DNA of 64,000 nucleotides from Progne subis subis (Eukaryota; Chordata; Aves; Passeriformes; Hirundinidae), in the NCBI GenBank assembly GCA_022316685.1, contig JAKJHU010000258.1, positions 186,001 to 250,000 of the forward strand, in the 5' to 3' direction. Of this stretch, positions 41,715-53,902 are shown piece by piece. The notes under the pieces are model-generated. The model saw nothing but the letters and a program-made list of their open reading frames with translations, did no database searches and was not told the DNA's origin. The translations under genes and the position numbers were made by a program. Position 1 is the first letter of the stretch; each line of letters opens with the position of its first letter.

Positions 41715-44100
41715 TTGCTATGTCTGGCAGTTTCAACTTGTAGGAGGAAAGAGAGTGAAATTTGAGGGGAGATTTCTCATAGAAGAGTCAAAACCCTTCC
41801 TAACAGACCTTTCCCTGTCAATAAATACCACACCTTTGTGTATGTCTAGCAGAACTTCCTTCATCTTGGTTCCTGGAGATTGCTGCTGGCCAATGCTCAC
41901 TGAGGAGCCAGACCTGGTCCTGTAGGACACTGGGGATTCAGCCCTGACCCCCAGTCAGTGCAGGGGAACAGTGAGGGTAAAGACCAGTCCTGGTGATTGA
42001 ACTTAGACAAAGAATCTCCTCCTAAGGCACAGGAGCTGCCAGGGTGAAGGGATGGGGATTGCAGGAGGCAGAACAAGAGATTCTGCTGCACATGGGGAGT
42101 GAGGCAGGAGGATTGTCTGAGCCTTAGTGCAGACCGAGGGGAGCTGCTCTGTCCCTCTCTCCTGTTCCCAGCTGCCCTGGACTTGCACCTTTCTGAGCTC
42201 CACTCCTGTGTTACCCTGGAAAGCCAGGAGACACTGCTGAGAGCAGAGGGATCCCTGGCACACAAAGTGGCTCCTGCCTTTCCCAAAGTCAGGAAGAGTC
42301 GGCTCATTCCCAGCCTGCCCTGCCCAGAGCTCCCCAGGGCAGAGGGAGCTGGGACACCCCATTGCTGTGCTCAGCCTGCACAGGAGGAGCCCAAGGGCTG
42401 GGCCTGAGCCTGCAGCTGGAACTGCCATTCCCAGAGAGCCCGTCAGCAATGCCAGGAGCACCTGGGCAAGGCAAGGAGAGAGAGAGAGCTGGGCCCTGAG
42501 GAAAAGCCTTTCCCTGCCCAGCCCTGCCCAGCCCCTGGCAGGCAGCAGCAGTGCAGGACAGTGGCCCTCAGGCCCTGGTCAGCAGGGAATGGGCACATGG
42601 CAGGAGAGATGCCCTTCATCTCTGGGGCTGCTCTGCCGGCCCAGGAGGGGACTGAGGGCCCCGAGCCCCCGGGCTGAGGGCTGTGCTGGCTGCGAGGGGA
42701 CACAAGAGCTGTGCTGCTCAGGGCAGTGTGTGCCCTGCAGGGCAGGGCCGGCAGGTGCCACATCTCCCCTGCAGCAGGGCTTCCCTCAGCACTGCCTCCC
42801 TCCCTCCCTGCCCACGCCTCTGCTGCTGGAGCTGTCCCAGCCCGAGCTGTTCCTGTGGCCCCGGGCTCCTTCCCTGCCAGTGCTGCCAGAGCCCAGCCCA
42901 GCCCCTGGGCCAGCTCTGCCCTGCAGCTGCTCGGGGCTGCAGGGATTCAAGAACAGCTCCCCCAGGCCTGGGCACCATGGAAAGGGGATGCTGCATGGAT
43001 CTGGAGGCTGGGGAGCTGGAGGCACTTGCTGAGGGTCCCAGGAAAACTCAGAGTAATGGTTGAAGTGACTCAGCCCCTGTTCTGCCCTGAACAGCTGAGC
43101 TTCCATTGCGAGCAAGTTGAGCCAGGGAAAACTGGGGGCAGAGGTTCAGGAAAGAAGAGGCTCAGGTAGGAAATTCCTACCCTGAATGAACTCATGAAAA
43201 GTCCCTTCAGAAATGACCTGGGCATGAGCTGGAGCTCTGAGCAGCCATGGCCCACACAGCACCCTCTCCACAGCAGCAGGACCTGCCCTGGCAGGAGTCA
43301 CTCCTTGCACCCACAGCTCCCCTCCACCATCCATGGGACCTCCCAGGCAGGCTGAGAGATGCTCCTGGCAGGTGGCAGATGCCCTGGCCTGGCCAAGAGC
43401 CCTCAGGGCTGCAGGAGCTGCTCTGCACGACAGCCCTGGGCACCCCTGGCTGCAGCCCCAGCTTCAGCCCCTGCAGCCGTCCCTGGCAGCAGGAGCCGTC
43501 CTGCCCTGTCCCTCTGACGGTGCCCAGGGCAGCCCCGCTCTGGAGCACATCCTTCCCCAAAGCAGAAAGGGCAGCAGAGCCATCCTTTCAGTCATGTCAG
43601 TCCTGTCCTGGGTCAGCTTGAGGAGATCCCTGCAGCCAGAGACTTACTGTCTCAGGAGTGATGAAGATTTTTCCATGAAGAAGTTCAGAACTTTCAAAAG
43701 GTGTGAAAATTTCTCTGTGAATCATCTCAGAATTGTCCTTCCAGTTGCTTTAAGCCTCTGTCTTTTTCACTGCTCTCAGCTACCTGCAAGCTGTGCCCTC
43801 AGCCCTGCTGGGCTGGGAGAGGAGCAGCTCCTCAGGAGAAATGTCTTTTTGAAGCTGTTCTTGGTTGCCAGGAGTTGCCTCTGTGCCAGGAGATTGGCCC
43901 AGCTCAGCAGCACAGACACAGCACCAGGACTTTAATGACCCTCTCAGGGCTTTGGTATTGTTTACAGTTGTGCCAGTCCTTGAGAGTGTTTAAAAAATTT
44001 TCAAGGACTCAGAGTTTGAAACACCAAAGTTTCTTGAAGTTTTAATGGGTCTCACTGAGGGACACAACTGAGGAAAGTTTCCCCATGTTCCAGTCAGAGC
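41715..44100. repeat. Duplicated upstream segment of OR copy C
   Basis: Co-linear with 2642-5095. It lacks the poly-G tract and a ~25 bp piece present in copy A near 3035. The acceptor region just upstream of the ATG reads CTACAAG instead of CTACAGG. No other coding content. Confidence 0.8.
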
Positions 44101-44620
44101 AGAACACTGCAGGCAGTGATGACAGGTGGGGACAAACAAGGCAAAGGTGTCTCTGATGCTGAGCAAACCTGCATGTGTTTCAGGATTGCAAAGGGCCAAG
44201 GCCTGAGCCCCAGCCCCTGCCAAGGCAGATCCTGTCCCTCCCTCAGTGCTCAGGGCTCTTCCCAGGACACTGGGATGTGGGGATGTGCAATGCCAAGGGC
44301 AGCACCATGGGGCGGCCCCTGCCAGGCTGCTGAGCAGGGACAAGGAGGCAATGAGGCCCCAGGCCTGCCAGGGTCACTTGTCTCCTGCTCATGGCTCAGG
44401 CCCAGGGCCAGCAGCCATGGCCCAAGTGCTGCAGGAGTTGGCTGTGTCAGGGCCTTTCAGCTGCTGCCCATCCCTGTGCCCTCTCCAGCCCAGGCTGTCC
44501 TACGGTGTCCATGCCCTGCGCCTCTGTCCCTGCAGGCTGTCGTCATCCCCCGGCTGCCCCACCTCGCTGGCCCCTTCCTTTGCTGACAGCTCTGCCTCCT
44601 GCCTGCCTCTGCCTGGATAC
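44100..44620 (+). repeat. Conserved ~540 bp block, copy 3 of 5
   Basis: Same block as 5095-5640 with the 156-codon MMTGGDKQ-type frame. Beyond 44620 it joins a different flank from copies 1, 2 and 4, shared only with copy 5. Confidence 0.8.
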
Positions 44621-44919
44621 AAAAAAAATTGGCTGCTCCTGTCTCTTTCCGAGGGATGTGTTACACCACAGCACTGCCCTGGAAGAAGGGAAATTATTTC
44701 CTCTTTGGTTCCAGTCTGGTCCACCTCAGCTGCCCTTTGCATTAAGTTTTTTCCTTCTCTGGCTCTTCTCTACTATTTCCAAGGGATTCACCATCTCTGA
44801 ACCACCCTTCAATCCCTCCCAGGGCTCTCGTCCCCTATCCTCAGTCTCCACTCCACTGAGCACCGAGCTCCTTTGTCCAGATTTAGTGGTCATGTGCTTG
44901 AGGCCATAGGTACCCACAC
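44621..44919 (+). repeat. Linker shared with 52250-52545 (inverted)
   Basis: Similar in reverse complement to 52250-52545, joining the 540 bp block to the 187 bp satellite. No gene is seen. Confidence 0.65.
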
Positions 44920-45780
44920 AAGAAGGACGGTTCCTTTCTATAAGTAGAAAATCTCAGAACTCTGATGTTTTGAAGGCAGATGAGAGGCACTCACCTGAGG
45001 CCAAGGCGAGAGAGATCTGTCTGTCTTTGCAGCTTTTGTCTGAAAACCCCTCTTGCATATTTGTGGAGTTTTGGAGGTGAAATTCCATTTTAGCTGTTGG
45101 ATCCTAGACCAGAATGATAGTTCTTTTCCACAGGAAGGAAAGGGCAGAGCCCCAGTGTTTCAAAGGCTGATTAGATGCAGCCTCAAGGAAGGCAAATCCA
45201 GTCTGATCTGTTTGTCTTGACAGCTTTTGTCTGAGATCAGTCCTTGGATGGATGGAGCTTGGGAGGCCAAATCCTGGTTTTGTCCATGGGCATCTGGAAA
45301 AGAAGGACAGTTCTTTTCCACAGGAAGGAAAGTACAGACCTACAGTGGTTCAAAGGCAGATGAGAGGTCACCCTTGGAAACCAAGGGAACATATACAGTC
45401 CTGGGAGCTTTTGACTTGGAGCTATATTTGGATATAAGGAGTTCTGGAGGCAGATTCCCAGTTTTGGCAGTGGACACCTGGACTTGAAAGATGTTGTTTT
45501 TTTATCACGGGAAGAGAAGCAGGGCCCTGCAGTGTTTTGAAAACAGATGAGAAGCAGTCCCCAAGAGGCCAAGGCCAGGCAGAGGTGTCTGTCCTGGCAG
45601 GTTTTTATATGCGAACAATCCTTGGATATAATCAAAATTTGGAGGCAGAATCCCAATTTCAGCCATGGGCACCTGGAGAAGGACAGTTCTTTCCCACCGG
45701 AAGGAAAGCGTGGAACTCCAGGGTTTCAGGGACAGATGAGAAGTAGTCGTCAACATGTCAAGGTCAGCTGGACTGTTGCC
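44920..45780 (+). repeat. ~187 bp satellite, about five monomers
   Basis: Monomers begin near 44921, 45110, 45301, 45488 and 45676 at GAAGGACAGTTCTTTTCCACAGGAAG. Spacing is about 187-191 bp, close to a nucleosome repeat. Identity between neighbours is moderate. Confidence 0.85.
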
Positions 45781-46065
45781 ATATTATGTGAGCTTTTGTG
45801 AGATGTTTACAGCTCTGACTGAATTTTCCCACAGCTTTCTGATGTAAACATCTTGTTTTTCCACATTCCTTTCTGATGATAGCCAACTGATGGACTTGTA
45901 GCCTGGCCAGTGGGATGGAGAGGTGGTAGCCTTGTTCTGCAATCCCTGGTCATTCTTCAAAACCTATAAAAGCAAGGTCTTTGTAAACAATAAAGTCTTT
46001 TCTTCTTCAGCCTTCGTTTTGTATTTACTCACATCACGTTTACGTGAGTATTTACTCACATCCAC
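45774..46065 (+). mobile_element. Short solo LTR-like element
   Basis: Has a TATA box CCTATAAAAGC at about 45962 and a poly(A) signal CAATAAAGTC at about 45988. It ends with a direct repeat of GTATTTACTCACATC (46021 and 46047) that may be an R/U5 or insertion-site duplication. Confidence 0.5.
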
Positions 46066-46129
46066 TAGCAACACTGGACCATTCAGGTGGACCTCAGAGG
46101 CCAAGCCAACCAGACCTGTTCCATGTTCT

Positions 46130-47290
46130 TGAATCCTTGGGACATGCAGCATCACAATTTCCCCTTGGTTCCATGAGGCCCGGTGCTATAACAAGAGATC
46201 TTTGTTTACATGAGCCCCAATGATATCAGACTGCTCTCCTTGCCTGCGCAGTGGCACAATGGCCCCTTGCTTCCAAGAGGCTTTGCAGTGTCACAGTGGT
46301 TGCCTTGGTTCTCTGAGGTCCTGTGGTGTCACAATGGTCCCTTGGTTTCACTGGGGACTCAGAGTGCCAGAATGGTCTCATTGCTTCCATGAGGCCCAGC
46401 AGTGTCACAGGGGCACCTTGGTTCCATGAGGCCCTGAAGTATGGAATGGCGACTTAATTCCATTGGGGCTCTCACTGTTACATGAGTTCTTAGTTCCATG
46501 GAGCCCTGTAGTGTCACAATGGTCTCCTTGGTTCCATGGTGGCACAGTGTCACAATGGCCCCTTGGATCTACAAGGCCCCAGAGTGTCACAATGGCCCTT
46601 TGCTGCCAGGAGGCCGTGCAATGTCACAATGGTCTCATTGGTTCCTCGAGCCCCTGCAGTTCCACAATGGCCCTTTGGTGTCACAAGGCCTTGAAGTGTC
46701 ATCAAAGCCTCAGCGGGTTCCCCCACTGCTTCACGATGGCCTTCTTAGTTCCATATTGCTTCATCGTGTCACAATAGTACCTTTGGTTCCACAGAGTCAG
46801 AATGTTCCCATGGCCTCATCGTATCTCGCATCATCACTATGAATCTCTAGAATCCATGAGGCCCTTCTCTGCTACAATGAGCCACTGGTTATACAAAGCC
46901 CTGCAGTGTCACAATGGCTCCTTGGTCCCAGTGGGTCCTGAAGTGTCCTAATGGTCTCCATGGTTCCATGAGGCCCCACAATGTCACAATGGACTTTTGG
47001 TTCCATGAGGGTTCGTACTGCCAGCAACAGTCTCCTTGGTTCCACAGTGTCACCATGGACCCTTTGTTCCATGAGGTTCAGTGGTGTAACATGGACACCG
47101 TGATCCCATGAGGTTCTGCAGTGTCACAATGGACTCCTTGGTTCTGCAGCCCTGCTGTGTCACCATGGACCCGTAGTTCCATGAGGTTCCGGAGTGTCAC
47201 CATGGTCCCTTTGGTTCCACAAGGCCTTGCTGTGCCACAATGGCCCCTTGGTTCCATGAGGTTCTGTACTGTACACAGATTCTCCTTGGA
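46130..47290 (+). repeat. Array of degenerate ~38 bp repeat (array 5)
   Basis: About 1.15 kb in plus orientation. It forms the outer left part of the large inverted repeat; its partner is array 7 at 54650-55587. Confidence 0.9.
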
Positions 47291-47299
47291 GTGGGAGGA

Positions 47300-47697
47300 C
47301 AGATTGTAAAGAGAATAGAGATAGTGCTGAAGGCAATCTCACCCCTGATAAATTGCAGCTGTACTAATTACAAAGAGTGGGAACAGCCTTGCCCTTAATA
47401 GATCCCAGCTATGTCCAATGAGAGTGAGTGTTATAACACATTGGGTGAGCTGGTCAAGATCAGTTGGAGTCTGCAGGCTGTGCTGGGAGGAAGAAGGGTC
47501 ATGAAGGCATATGAGGGACAGAGAGGGTCTGGTGCTCATTCAAGGGACAGGAAAGAGTTAGCCAGTCCTGCAGGGGGAAGAGAGCAGGAGTCAGAAGGCT
47601 GCATATAGCTGCCTGTGGGTAGGCTACAGAGAGAAATGTGGGAGAGTTTTCAGATAATAAGAGACTGACACCTGTGTCAGTCATGGCTCCACTGTCA
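47300..47697 (+). mobile_element. 5' LTR of an ERV with Met-type PBS (copy 1)
   Basis: About 0.4 kb starting near TGTAAAGAGAATAGAG and ending CCACTGTCA. CATATAGCTGCC near 47605 may be a TATA box. The end is supported by the 2-nt gap and PBS that follow. The inverted copy is at 54232-54630. Confidence 0.6.
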
Positions 47698-47699
47698 AC

Positions 47700-47717
47700 T
47701 GGTGCCTCTTATGAGGA
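47700..47717 (+). promoter_or_regulatory. Primer-binding site, Met-type (degenerate)
   Basis: TGGTGCC..TATGAGGACT starts 2 nt after the LTR CA. It agrees at about 14 of 18 positions with the complement of elongator tRNA-Met as I recall it. The inverted copy at 54229-54212 agrees at about 16 of 18. Confidence 0.55.
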
Positions 47718-48560
47718 CTGGGCAACAATGAATGGTGACCCTGACATGATCCTGGCAGATGACTACAGACCACTGAGACAGTGGAGCCCAGCTGAACTGA
47801 GCCAGCTGGGTCAAGATCATGAAGATCAGAGCAGGTGAAGAGAGTCTGAGAGCAAAATAGGGAGACCTGAGAGCCTAAAAATCCAGATGAATTGCAGCCA
47901 GGTGGGCCTGAGAGCTTGAAAGCAATGTAGGCAGAACTGAAAGCACAAGAGTCTGAATAACTTATGAAACACTGACCCCAAGGTATGGCTGCAGTTTGTG
48001 GGATCCTGCACGGCACCTGCCAGTGTTCACAGCAGCAATGTGTAGCTAGAAGTGGCAGCAGAGCTTTGAGAAGGTGGAGTTGGAGCGGGACAAAAGGAAT
48101 GTAAGAAAAGCTTGGAGCAACCAACTAACAGAAAAAATAAAAAAAATGGAGGTGGCCAAACTCAAAGAGAAGAAACATAATGAAAGTGAGTTTGGAACAG
48201 TACGAGGGAAAGTGTTGAAAAGAACTATACAAGAAGGAGAGTAACAGCAAGCAGAGATGTTGCTTCAGCCAACAGAAGAACTGAAATTGCAGAAGACAAA
48301 AGCAACAAAACCTGAAAAAGGAGCAGGAGAATTTTCTAAAGCAGCAGTGGGAGCTAGAGACAGATTAGTTTTATTAATCAGTTCAATGTGTTTATTTGGT
48401 GGTGAAACATACATATTGTATTCAAAAGTTAAGGTTCCATTGGCATAGATATCAGTAGGCATAAGGACAAAATCTAATATTCCATGTAAGAGAATGATGT
48501 TCTATACTGTTAAGAACAAAATTAAACCAAAATAAACAAAGAAGAGAGAGTTAACAATTA
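47718..48560 (+). mobile_element. ERV leader/gag-like remnant downstream of the Met-type PBS
   Basis: AG-rich sequence with short frames. Pieces QAEMLL, ARDRLVLL and SSMCLF..GETYI are also read from the inverted copy at 53564-53794, which suggests a formerly coding stretch. No domain is recognised. Confidence 0.45.
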
Positions 48561-48599
48561 CTGAGAAAGAAACTGAAAAGGTAGTTCTGCCACTGTAAA

Positions 48600-48919
48600 C
48601 TTTCACTCTGAGTCTACATTTCAAATAACACTGTTGTCCCATCTGCAGGATGATTTCTCCTCAGGGGAAATGTATTTTTGAAACTTTTCTAGGTTGCCAG
48701 GAGCCCGGACCAGCTCAGCAGCACAGACACAGCACAAGACCTTTAATGAGCCTCTCATGGATTTAGTGTTGTTTACATTCAACTTCATCCCTGAGAGTAT
48801 GTTCAAAAAACTTCTCAAGAAATCAAAGTTAAATTGAAACATTGATGCTTCCTAAATTTTAATAGGTCCCACAGAGCAACCCAATTGAGGAAGGTTTCCC
48901 CAAGTTCCAGGTAGAGCAG
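48600..48919. repeat. Segment upstream of block copy 4
   Basis: Mirrors 53085-53400 inverted. It is also related to 4840-5090 and 43830-44095, so it is the outer end of the OR upstream segment. Confidence 0.7.
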
Positions 48920-49460
48920 AACACTGCAGGCAGTGATGACAGGTGGGGACAAAAAAGGCAAAGGTGTCTCTGATGCTGAACAAACCTGCATGTGTTTCAG
49001 GAATGCAAAGACCAGAGGCCTGAGCCCCAGCCCCTGCCAAGGCAGATCCTGTCCCTCCCTCAGTGCTCAGGGCTCTTCCCAGGACACTGGGATATGGGGA
49101 TGTGCAATGCCAAGGGCAGCACCATGGGGCGGTCCCTGCCAGGCTGCTGAGCAGGGACAAGGAGGCAATGAGGCCCCAGGCCTGCCAGGGTCACTTGTCT
49201 CCTGCTCATGGCTCAGGCCCAGGGCCAGCAGCCGTGGCCCAAGTGCTGCAGGAGTTGGCTGTGTCAGGGCCTTTCAGCTGCTGCCCATCCCTGTGCCCTC
49301 TCCAGCCCAGGCTGTCCTACGGTGTCCATGCCCTGCGCCTCTGTCCCTGCAGGCTGTCGTCATCCCCCGGCTGCCCCACCTCGCTGGCCCCTTCCTTTGC
49401 TGACAGCTCTGTGTCGTGCCTGCCTCTGCCTGGGCACACAAAGCCTTGGGCTTGAAACCA
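48920..49460 (+). repeat. Conserved ~540 bp block, copy 4 of 5
   Basis: Same block and frame as 5095-5640. It has no OR gene within 2.5 kb in the expected direction, since the OR and its proximal flank are missing from this copy. Confidence 0.8.
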
Positions 49461-49799
49461 GGAGGATTAATTCAACTTTTACCGTGCTTGTGAAATTTTA
49501 GTGCAGGAACAAATCATGCAGGGCCTGCTTTCCCACCAAGGACAGTTGGAAGGCAAGTGGAGTACATCTGGCTCAAGATTGCAGTGATAGGAAAAAAGAA
49601 GTTAATCTGGGAAGTTTTGGTGGGTTTTATGGTAATGGCTCATGTAGTTGCTGTATATAACTATCACTCTTTTAAAATGACTTGTCCATGTAAGGTTTTG
49701 AATTACCACACCTCAGATCTCAAGCCTGGTATGTGATAGCCTCTTAATTGCAAATTAGTTTTAAGGATCTTTATCTGATATTTCGGAGATTTGGTTACA
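49461..49799. repeat. AT-richer linker, as at 5641-5955
   Basis: Shares the TTCACAAGCACGG/TGGAAGGCAAGTGGAG segment with 10150-10330 (inverted). No gene. Confidence 0.7.
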
Positions 49800-50930
49800 G
49801 CAGGGCCTCAGAGGTTCAAGGAGTCTTCTGTGACCCTTCATAAAAACCAAAATCCTTTTGACACAGCAGGGTCACATGGAACCAATGGTTCATTGTGATA
49901 CTGCAGATCCAAGGTGACCATTTTAGCACTGAGAAACCTCATCACAAGTACAATGTGATAGAGAAAGGCTTCATGGAACCAGGAGCCTTTTGTTACACTG
50001 TGGGGCTCTGTGGAGCCAAGGGGACCACAGTGACATTGCGGGGCCTCATGGAACAATGGAGACTTTTCTGACACTTTGGGACCCACTGGAACCAAGGGGC
50101 CATTATAGCATGGCAGGGCCTCATGGAATCAAGGGGGCTACAGTGAACACTGTGGGTGTCCATGGGATGAAGGGTCCATTCTGACACCGTGGAACCAAGG
50201 ACACCATTGTGACACCATGGGGCATCCTGGAACCCAAGGTCCATTGTGACACAGCAGGGCCTCATGAAACCCTGGAGGCCATTTGTACACATTGAGGCCC
50301 TGTGAAACCAAAGGGGCATTGTGGCACTTCAGAGCCTTGTGGATGAGCCATGGGTTTCATCATGATACTGTGGGATTTAATGGAACCAAGGGACAATTGA
50401 AGCACTTTGTTGCACCATTGAACCAATGAGAACATTGTGACTCTGCAGGGCCCATTGAACTTAGGATTCATGGAACAGCATGGGAACCCATGGAACCAAA
50501 TGTCCATTGTGACATTGTGGGGCCTCATGGAATCCTGGAGACCATTGTGACACTTCCAGGCCTCACTGAACCAAGGGGCTCTGCAGGAGCCTTGTGGAAC
50601 CCAGGAGACTCTTCTGACATTGTGTGTCTCGATGGACCAAGGGTCCATTGTGCTACTGTTGTACCAAGGAGACTCCTGTGACACTGCAAGGCCTCATGGA
50701 AGCAAGAGGGGACAATTGTGATGCCACGGGGCCCAATGGAAGCAAGGGGCCAGTGTGACAGAGCTGGGCCTCATGCAGCCAAGGGGCCATGGTGATTCTG
50801 GGGAGCTCAACAGAACCAAGCGACCACTGTGACACTGCAGGACCATATGGAATCATGGAGACCACTGTGACACTCTGCAGCCTCCTGGAAGCAAGGGGCC
50901 ATTGTGACAACTCTGGGGCCCCATGGATCT
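49800..50930 (-). repeat. Array of degenerate ~38 bp repeat (array 6)
   Basis: About 1.1 kb in minus orientation, ending abruptly at the OR fragment at 50931. Confidence 0.9.
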
Positions 50931-51277
50931 TGGAGCCACAGAAAGACAGCTCAGAGAGGAAGAGCAGCCAGTAGCTGAGCAGGGCAAAGCCGAGGAGACC
51001 CAAGCAGCAACACCCAGGTGGACACAAAGCTGAGGCTTCATGATGGCAGCATAGAGCAAAGGCTGGCAGATGGCAACATACGGTCAAAGGAGATGACAAC
51101 CAGCAGGACAAACCCTGTGCAGCCCAGGGCAAAATAAAAATAGTTTTGGGCAAAGCAGCTGCTTTGTGAGAGAGTGTTCTGAGCAGAACTCAGCATGACA
51201 AATGATTTGGTGGCTGTGAGGGATGTAAACCAGATTCCCAGGAAGACCAGGTTGCTGATGAAAAAGTACATGGGTGT
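50931..51277 (-). pseudogene. Olfactory receptor fragment of another subfamily (OR6/OR11-like)
   Basis: On minus it reads TPMYFFISNLVFLGIWFTSL (TM2), then CFAQNYFYFALGC and the TM3 end. One base is missing inside the DRY motif, which shifts the frame; the text then continues VAIC..PLLYAAIMKPQLCVH. A second shift follows in TM4 before LSELSFCGS, where the 38 bp array begins. TM1 and everything after extracellular loop 2 are absent. It uses the canonical PMYFF and differs throughout from the OR14-like copies, so it is not one of their duplicates. Confidence 0.85.
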
Positions 51278-51829
51278 GAGAGAGAGTGGGGACTGCAATG
51301 AGTGATCTCTGGAGTCCAGAGCAGCTCTTGAAACATGTAGTTTCTTGCATAATTTGTTGGCGCAAGAGCTTTGCTTAAGCTGCCAGCCACAGCTCAAAGT
51401 GTGCCCGAGCAAAGAAGCCTCAGTTCTTGTTACAATACATTATATCTCCTTCTGTGTTGAATATTCTAGTTTACACTAACCAACCAGTACAAGACACAAA
51501 TGCTACAGAATTTACATACAGCCTATAGGAACTACTACATTACCACACTGTGCCACATTCCAAAACCCTAAAAGCTTGTTTCTAGATCCTTTTTCCCTGC
51601 CACCTTGGCAGGGCCCCTCCCCCTTGGACCCTTGACATCCTTTGTCTGTAAGGGGCATTGCTCAATCAACAGGGCTCTTGCCTTCAGCTAACTCAATCAC
51701 TGTCTTCTGGCTTAGCATCCTACGTTTCAAAGCTTGCTTTCATTTGTATTTCACTCATAGGGTTCACGCTGTTAGAATCTTTTGCCAAGCAATATATTCG
51801 TAAGGTTTTCCTGTTTCATCCTCTCCAAC
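51278..51829. other. Unassigned interval
   Basis: AT-rich DNA with no recognised terminus or frame. Confidence 0.5.
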
Positions 51830-52290
51830 AACCTCTCATCTGCCTTCAAAATGCTGGGGGCCATGCTTCTGTTCCCATGGAAAAAAACATCTTTCAAGTG
51901 TTTGTATCTATGGCCAACACTGGGAATCAACCTCCAAATTTCCTTAATCCAAAGATATCTTCAAGAAAAAAGCTCCCAGGACTATCTGGGTTCCTTAGCA
52001 TCCAGAAGGCCAGCTCTCATCTGACTTTGAAACACTGCGGCTCTGCCCTTCCCTTCCTGTGGAGAAGAACTGTCATTTAGTCCAGACACCCACAGCTAAA
52101 ATGGAATTCCATCTCAGGTACTCCCTATATATCCAAGGAGTCCTTTCAGACAAAAGCAGCAAGGACAGGTCAGGCCTTTCCTTGGCCCTTGGTGAGTGCC
52201 TCTCATCTGCCTTCAAAACCCTGGGGTTCTGTAATTTCCTTTTTATAGAAAAAAAATCATCCTTCTTTTCCAGGTGCCCATGGCCTCAAG
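51830..52290 (-). repeat. ~187 bp satellite, 2-3 monomers, inverted
   Basis: Reverse-complement monomers with CTCATCTGCCTTCAAAA and GGAATTCCATCTCAG..CTCC segments matching 44920-45780. Confidence 0.8.
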
Positions 52291-52544
52291 CACATAACTA
52301 TATAGGGAGAAAGGAGCTCTGTGCTCAGCGGAGTGGAGATGGAGGACAGAAGAGGAGAGCCCTGGGAGTGCTTGAAAGGTGGTTTCAAAGACGGTGGATC
52401 CCTTTGAAATAGAAGAGAACAGCCAGAAAAGAAAAATATAAGGCTAAGGCACTTGGGGAGGCCAGACTGGAAAGAAAGAGAAAAGAATTTCCCTCCCAGG
52501 GCAGGGCTGTGGTGCAACATGTCCCCCTGAAGGAGCCTGGAGCA

Positions 52545-53080
52545 GCCCAAGGCTTTGTGTGGCCAGGCAGAGGCAGGCAGGACGCAGAGCTGTCAGCAAA
52601 GGAAGGGACCAGCGAGGTGGGGCAGCCGGGGGATGACGACAGCCTGCAGGGACAGAGGCGCAGGGCATGGACACCGTAGGACAGCCTGGGCTGGAGAGGG
52701 CACAGGGATGGGCAGCAGCTGAAAGGCCCTGACACAGCCAACTCCTGCAGCACTTGGGCCATGGCTGCTGGCCCTGGGCCTGAGCCATGAGCAGGAGACA
52801 AGTGACCCTGGCAGGCCTGGGGCCTCATTGCCTCCTTGTCCCTGCTCAGCAGCCTGGCAGGGGCCGCCCCATGGTGCTGCCCTTGGCATTGCACATCCCC
52901 ACATCCCAGTGTCCTGGGAAGAGCCCTGAGCACTGAGGGAGGGACAGGATCTGCCTTGGCAGGGGCTGGGGCTCAGGCCTTGGCCCTTTGCATTCCTGAA
53001 ACACATGCAGGTTTGCTCAGCATCAGAGACACCTTTGCCTTGTTTGTCCCCACCTGTCATCACTGCCTGCAGTGTTCTGC
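52545..53080 (-). repeat. Conserved ~540 bp block, copy 5 of 5 (inverted)
   Basis: Reverse complement of the block, with the 156-codon frame preserved on minus. Its outer flank (52250-52545) matches that of copy 3. Confidence 0.8.
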
Positions 53081-53359
53081 TCTGACTGGAACTTGAGGAA
53101 ACTTTCCTCAGTTGGGTTGCTCTGTGGGACCCATTAAAACTTTAAGAAACTTCAATGTTTCAATTTAACTTTGAGTTCTTGAGAAGTTTTTTGAACATAC
53201 TCTCAGGGATGAAGTTGAATGTAAACAACACTAAATCCATGAGAGGCTCATTAAAGGTCTTGTGCTGTGTCTGTGCTGCTGAGCTGGGCTGGGCTCCTGG
53301 CACCCAAGAAAAGTTTCAAAAATACATTTCTCCTGAGGAGCAGCTCCTCCTTTAGATGG

Positions 53360-53852
53360 GGCACTTTTGTTATTTGAAATGTAGACTCAGAGTGAAAGTT
53401 TACAGTGGCATAAAAATTTTTTCTGTTCCATTTCTCATTAATTGTTAACCCTCTCTTCTTTGTTTACTTTGCTCTTAACACTATAGAACATCAGTCTAAG
53501 AGAACTTGAAATAATATCTTTTGCACTTATGCCTATTGATATCTATGCTGATGGAACTTATGCCTATGGAATATTAACTATTGAACAGAATATGTGTGTT
53601 TCACCAGCAAATAAACACATTGAACTGAATAATAGAACTAATCTGTCTCTAGCTCTCAATGCTGTTTTAGTAAATTCTCTTGTTCCTTTTTTAGATTTGT
53701 TGCTTTTATCTCCTGCAATTTCTGTGGGTTTTGGTTGATGGAGCAACATCTCTGCTTGCTCTTTCTCTCCCTCTTGTCGTGATCTTTTGAACACTCCACC
53801 TCATGTAGTTCTAAACTCATTTTAATGATGTTTCTTTTCTTTGAGTATGGTC

Positions 53853-53902
<50 letters not shown>

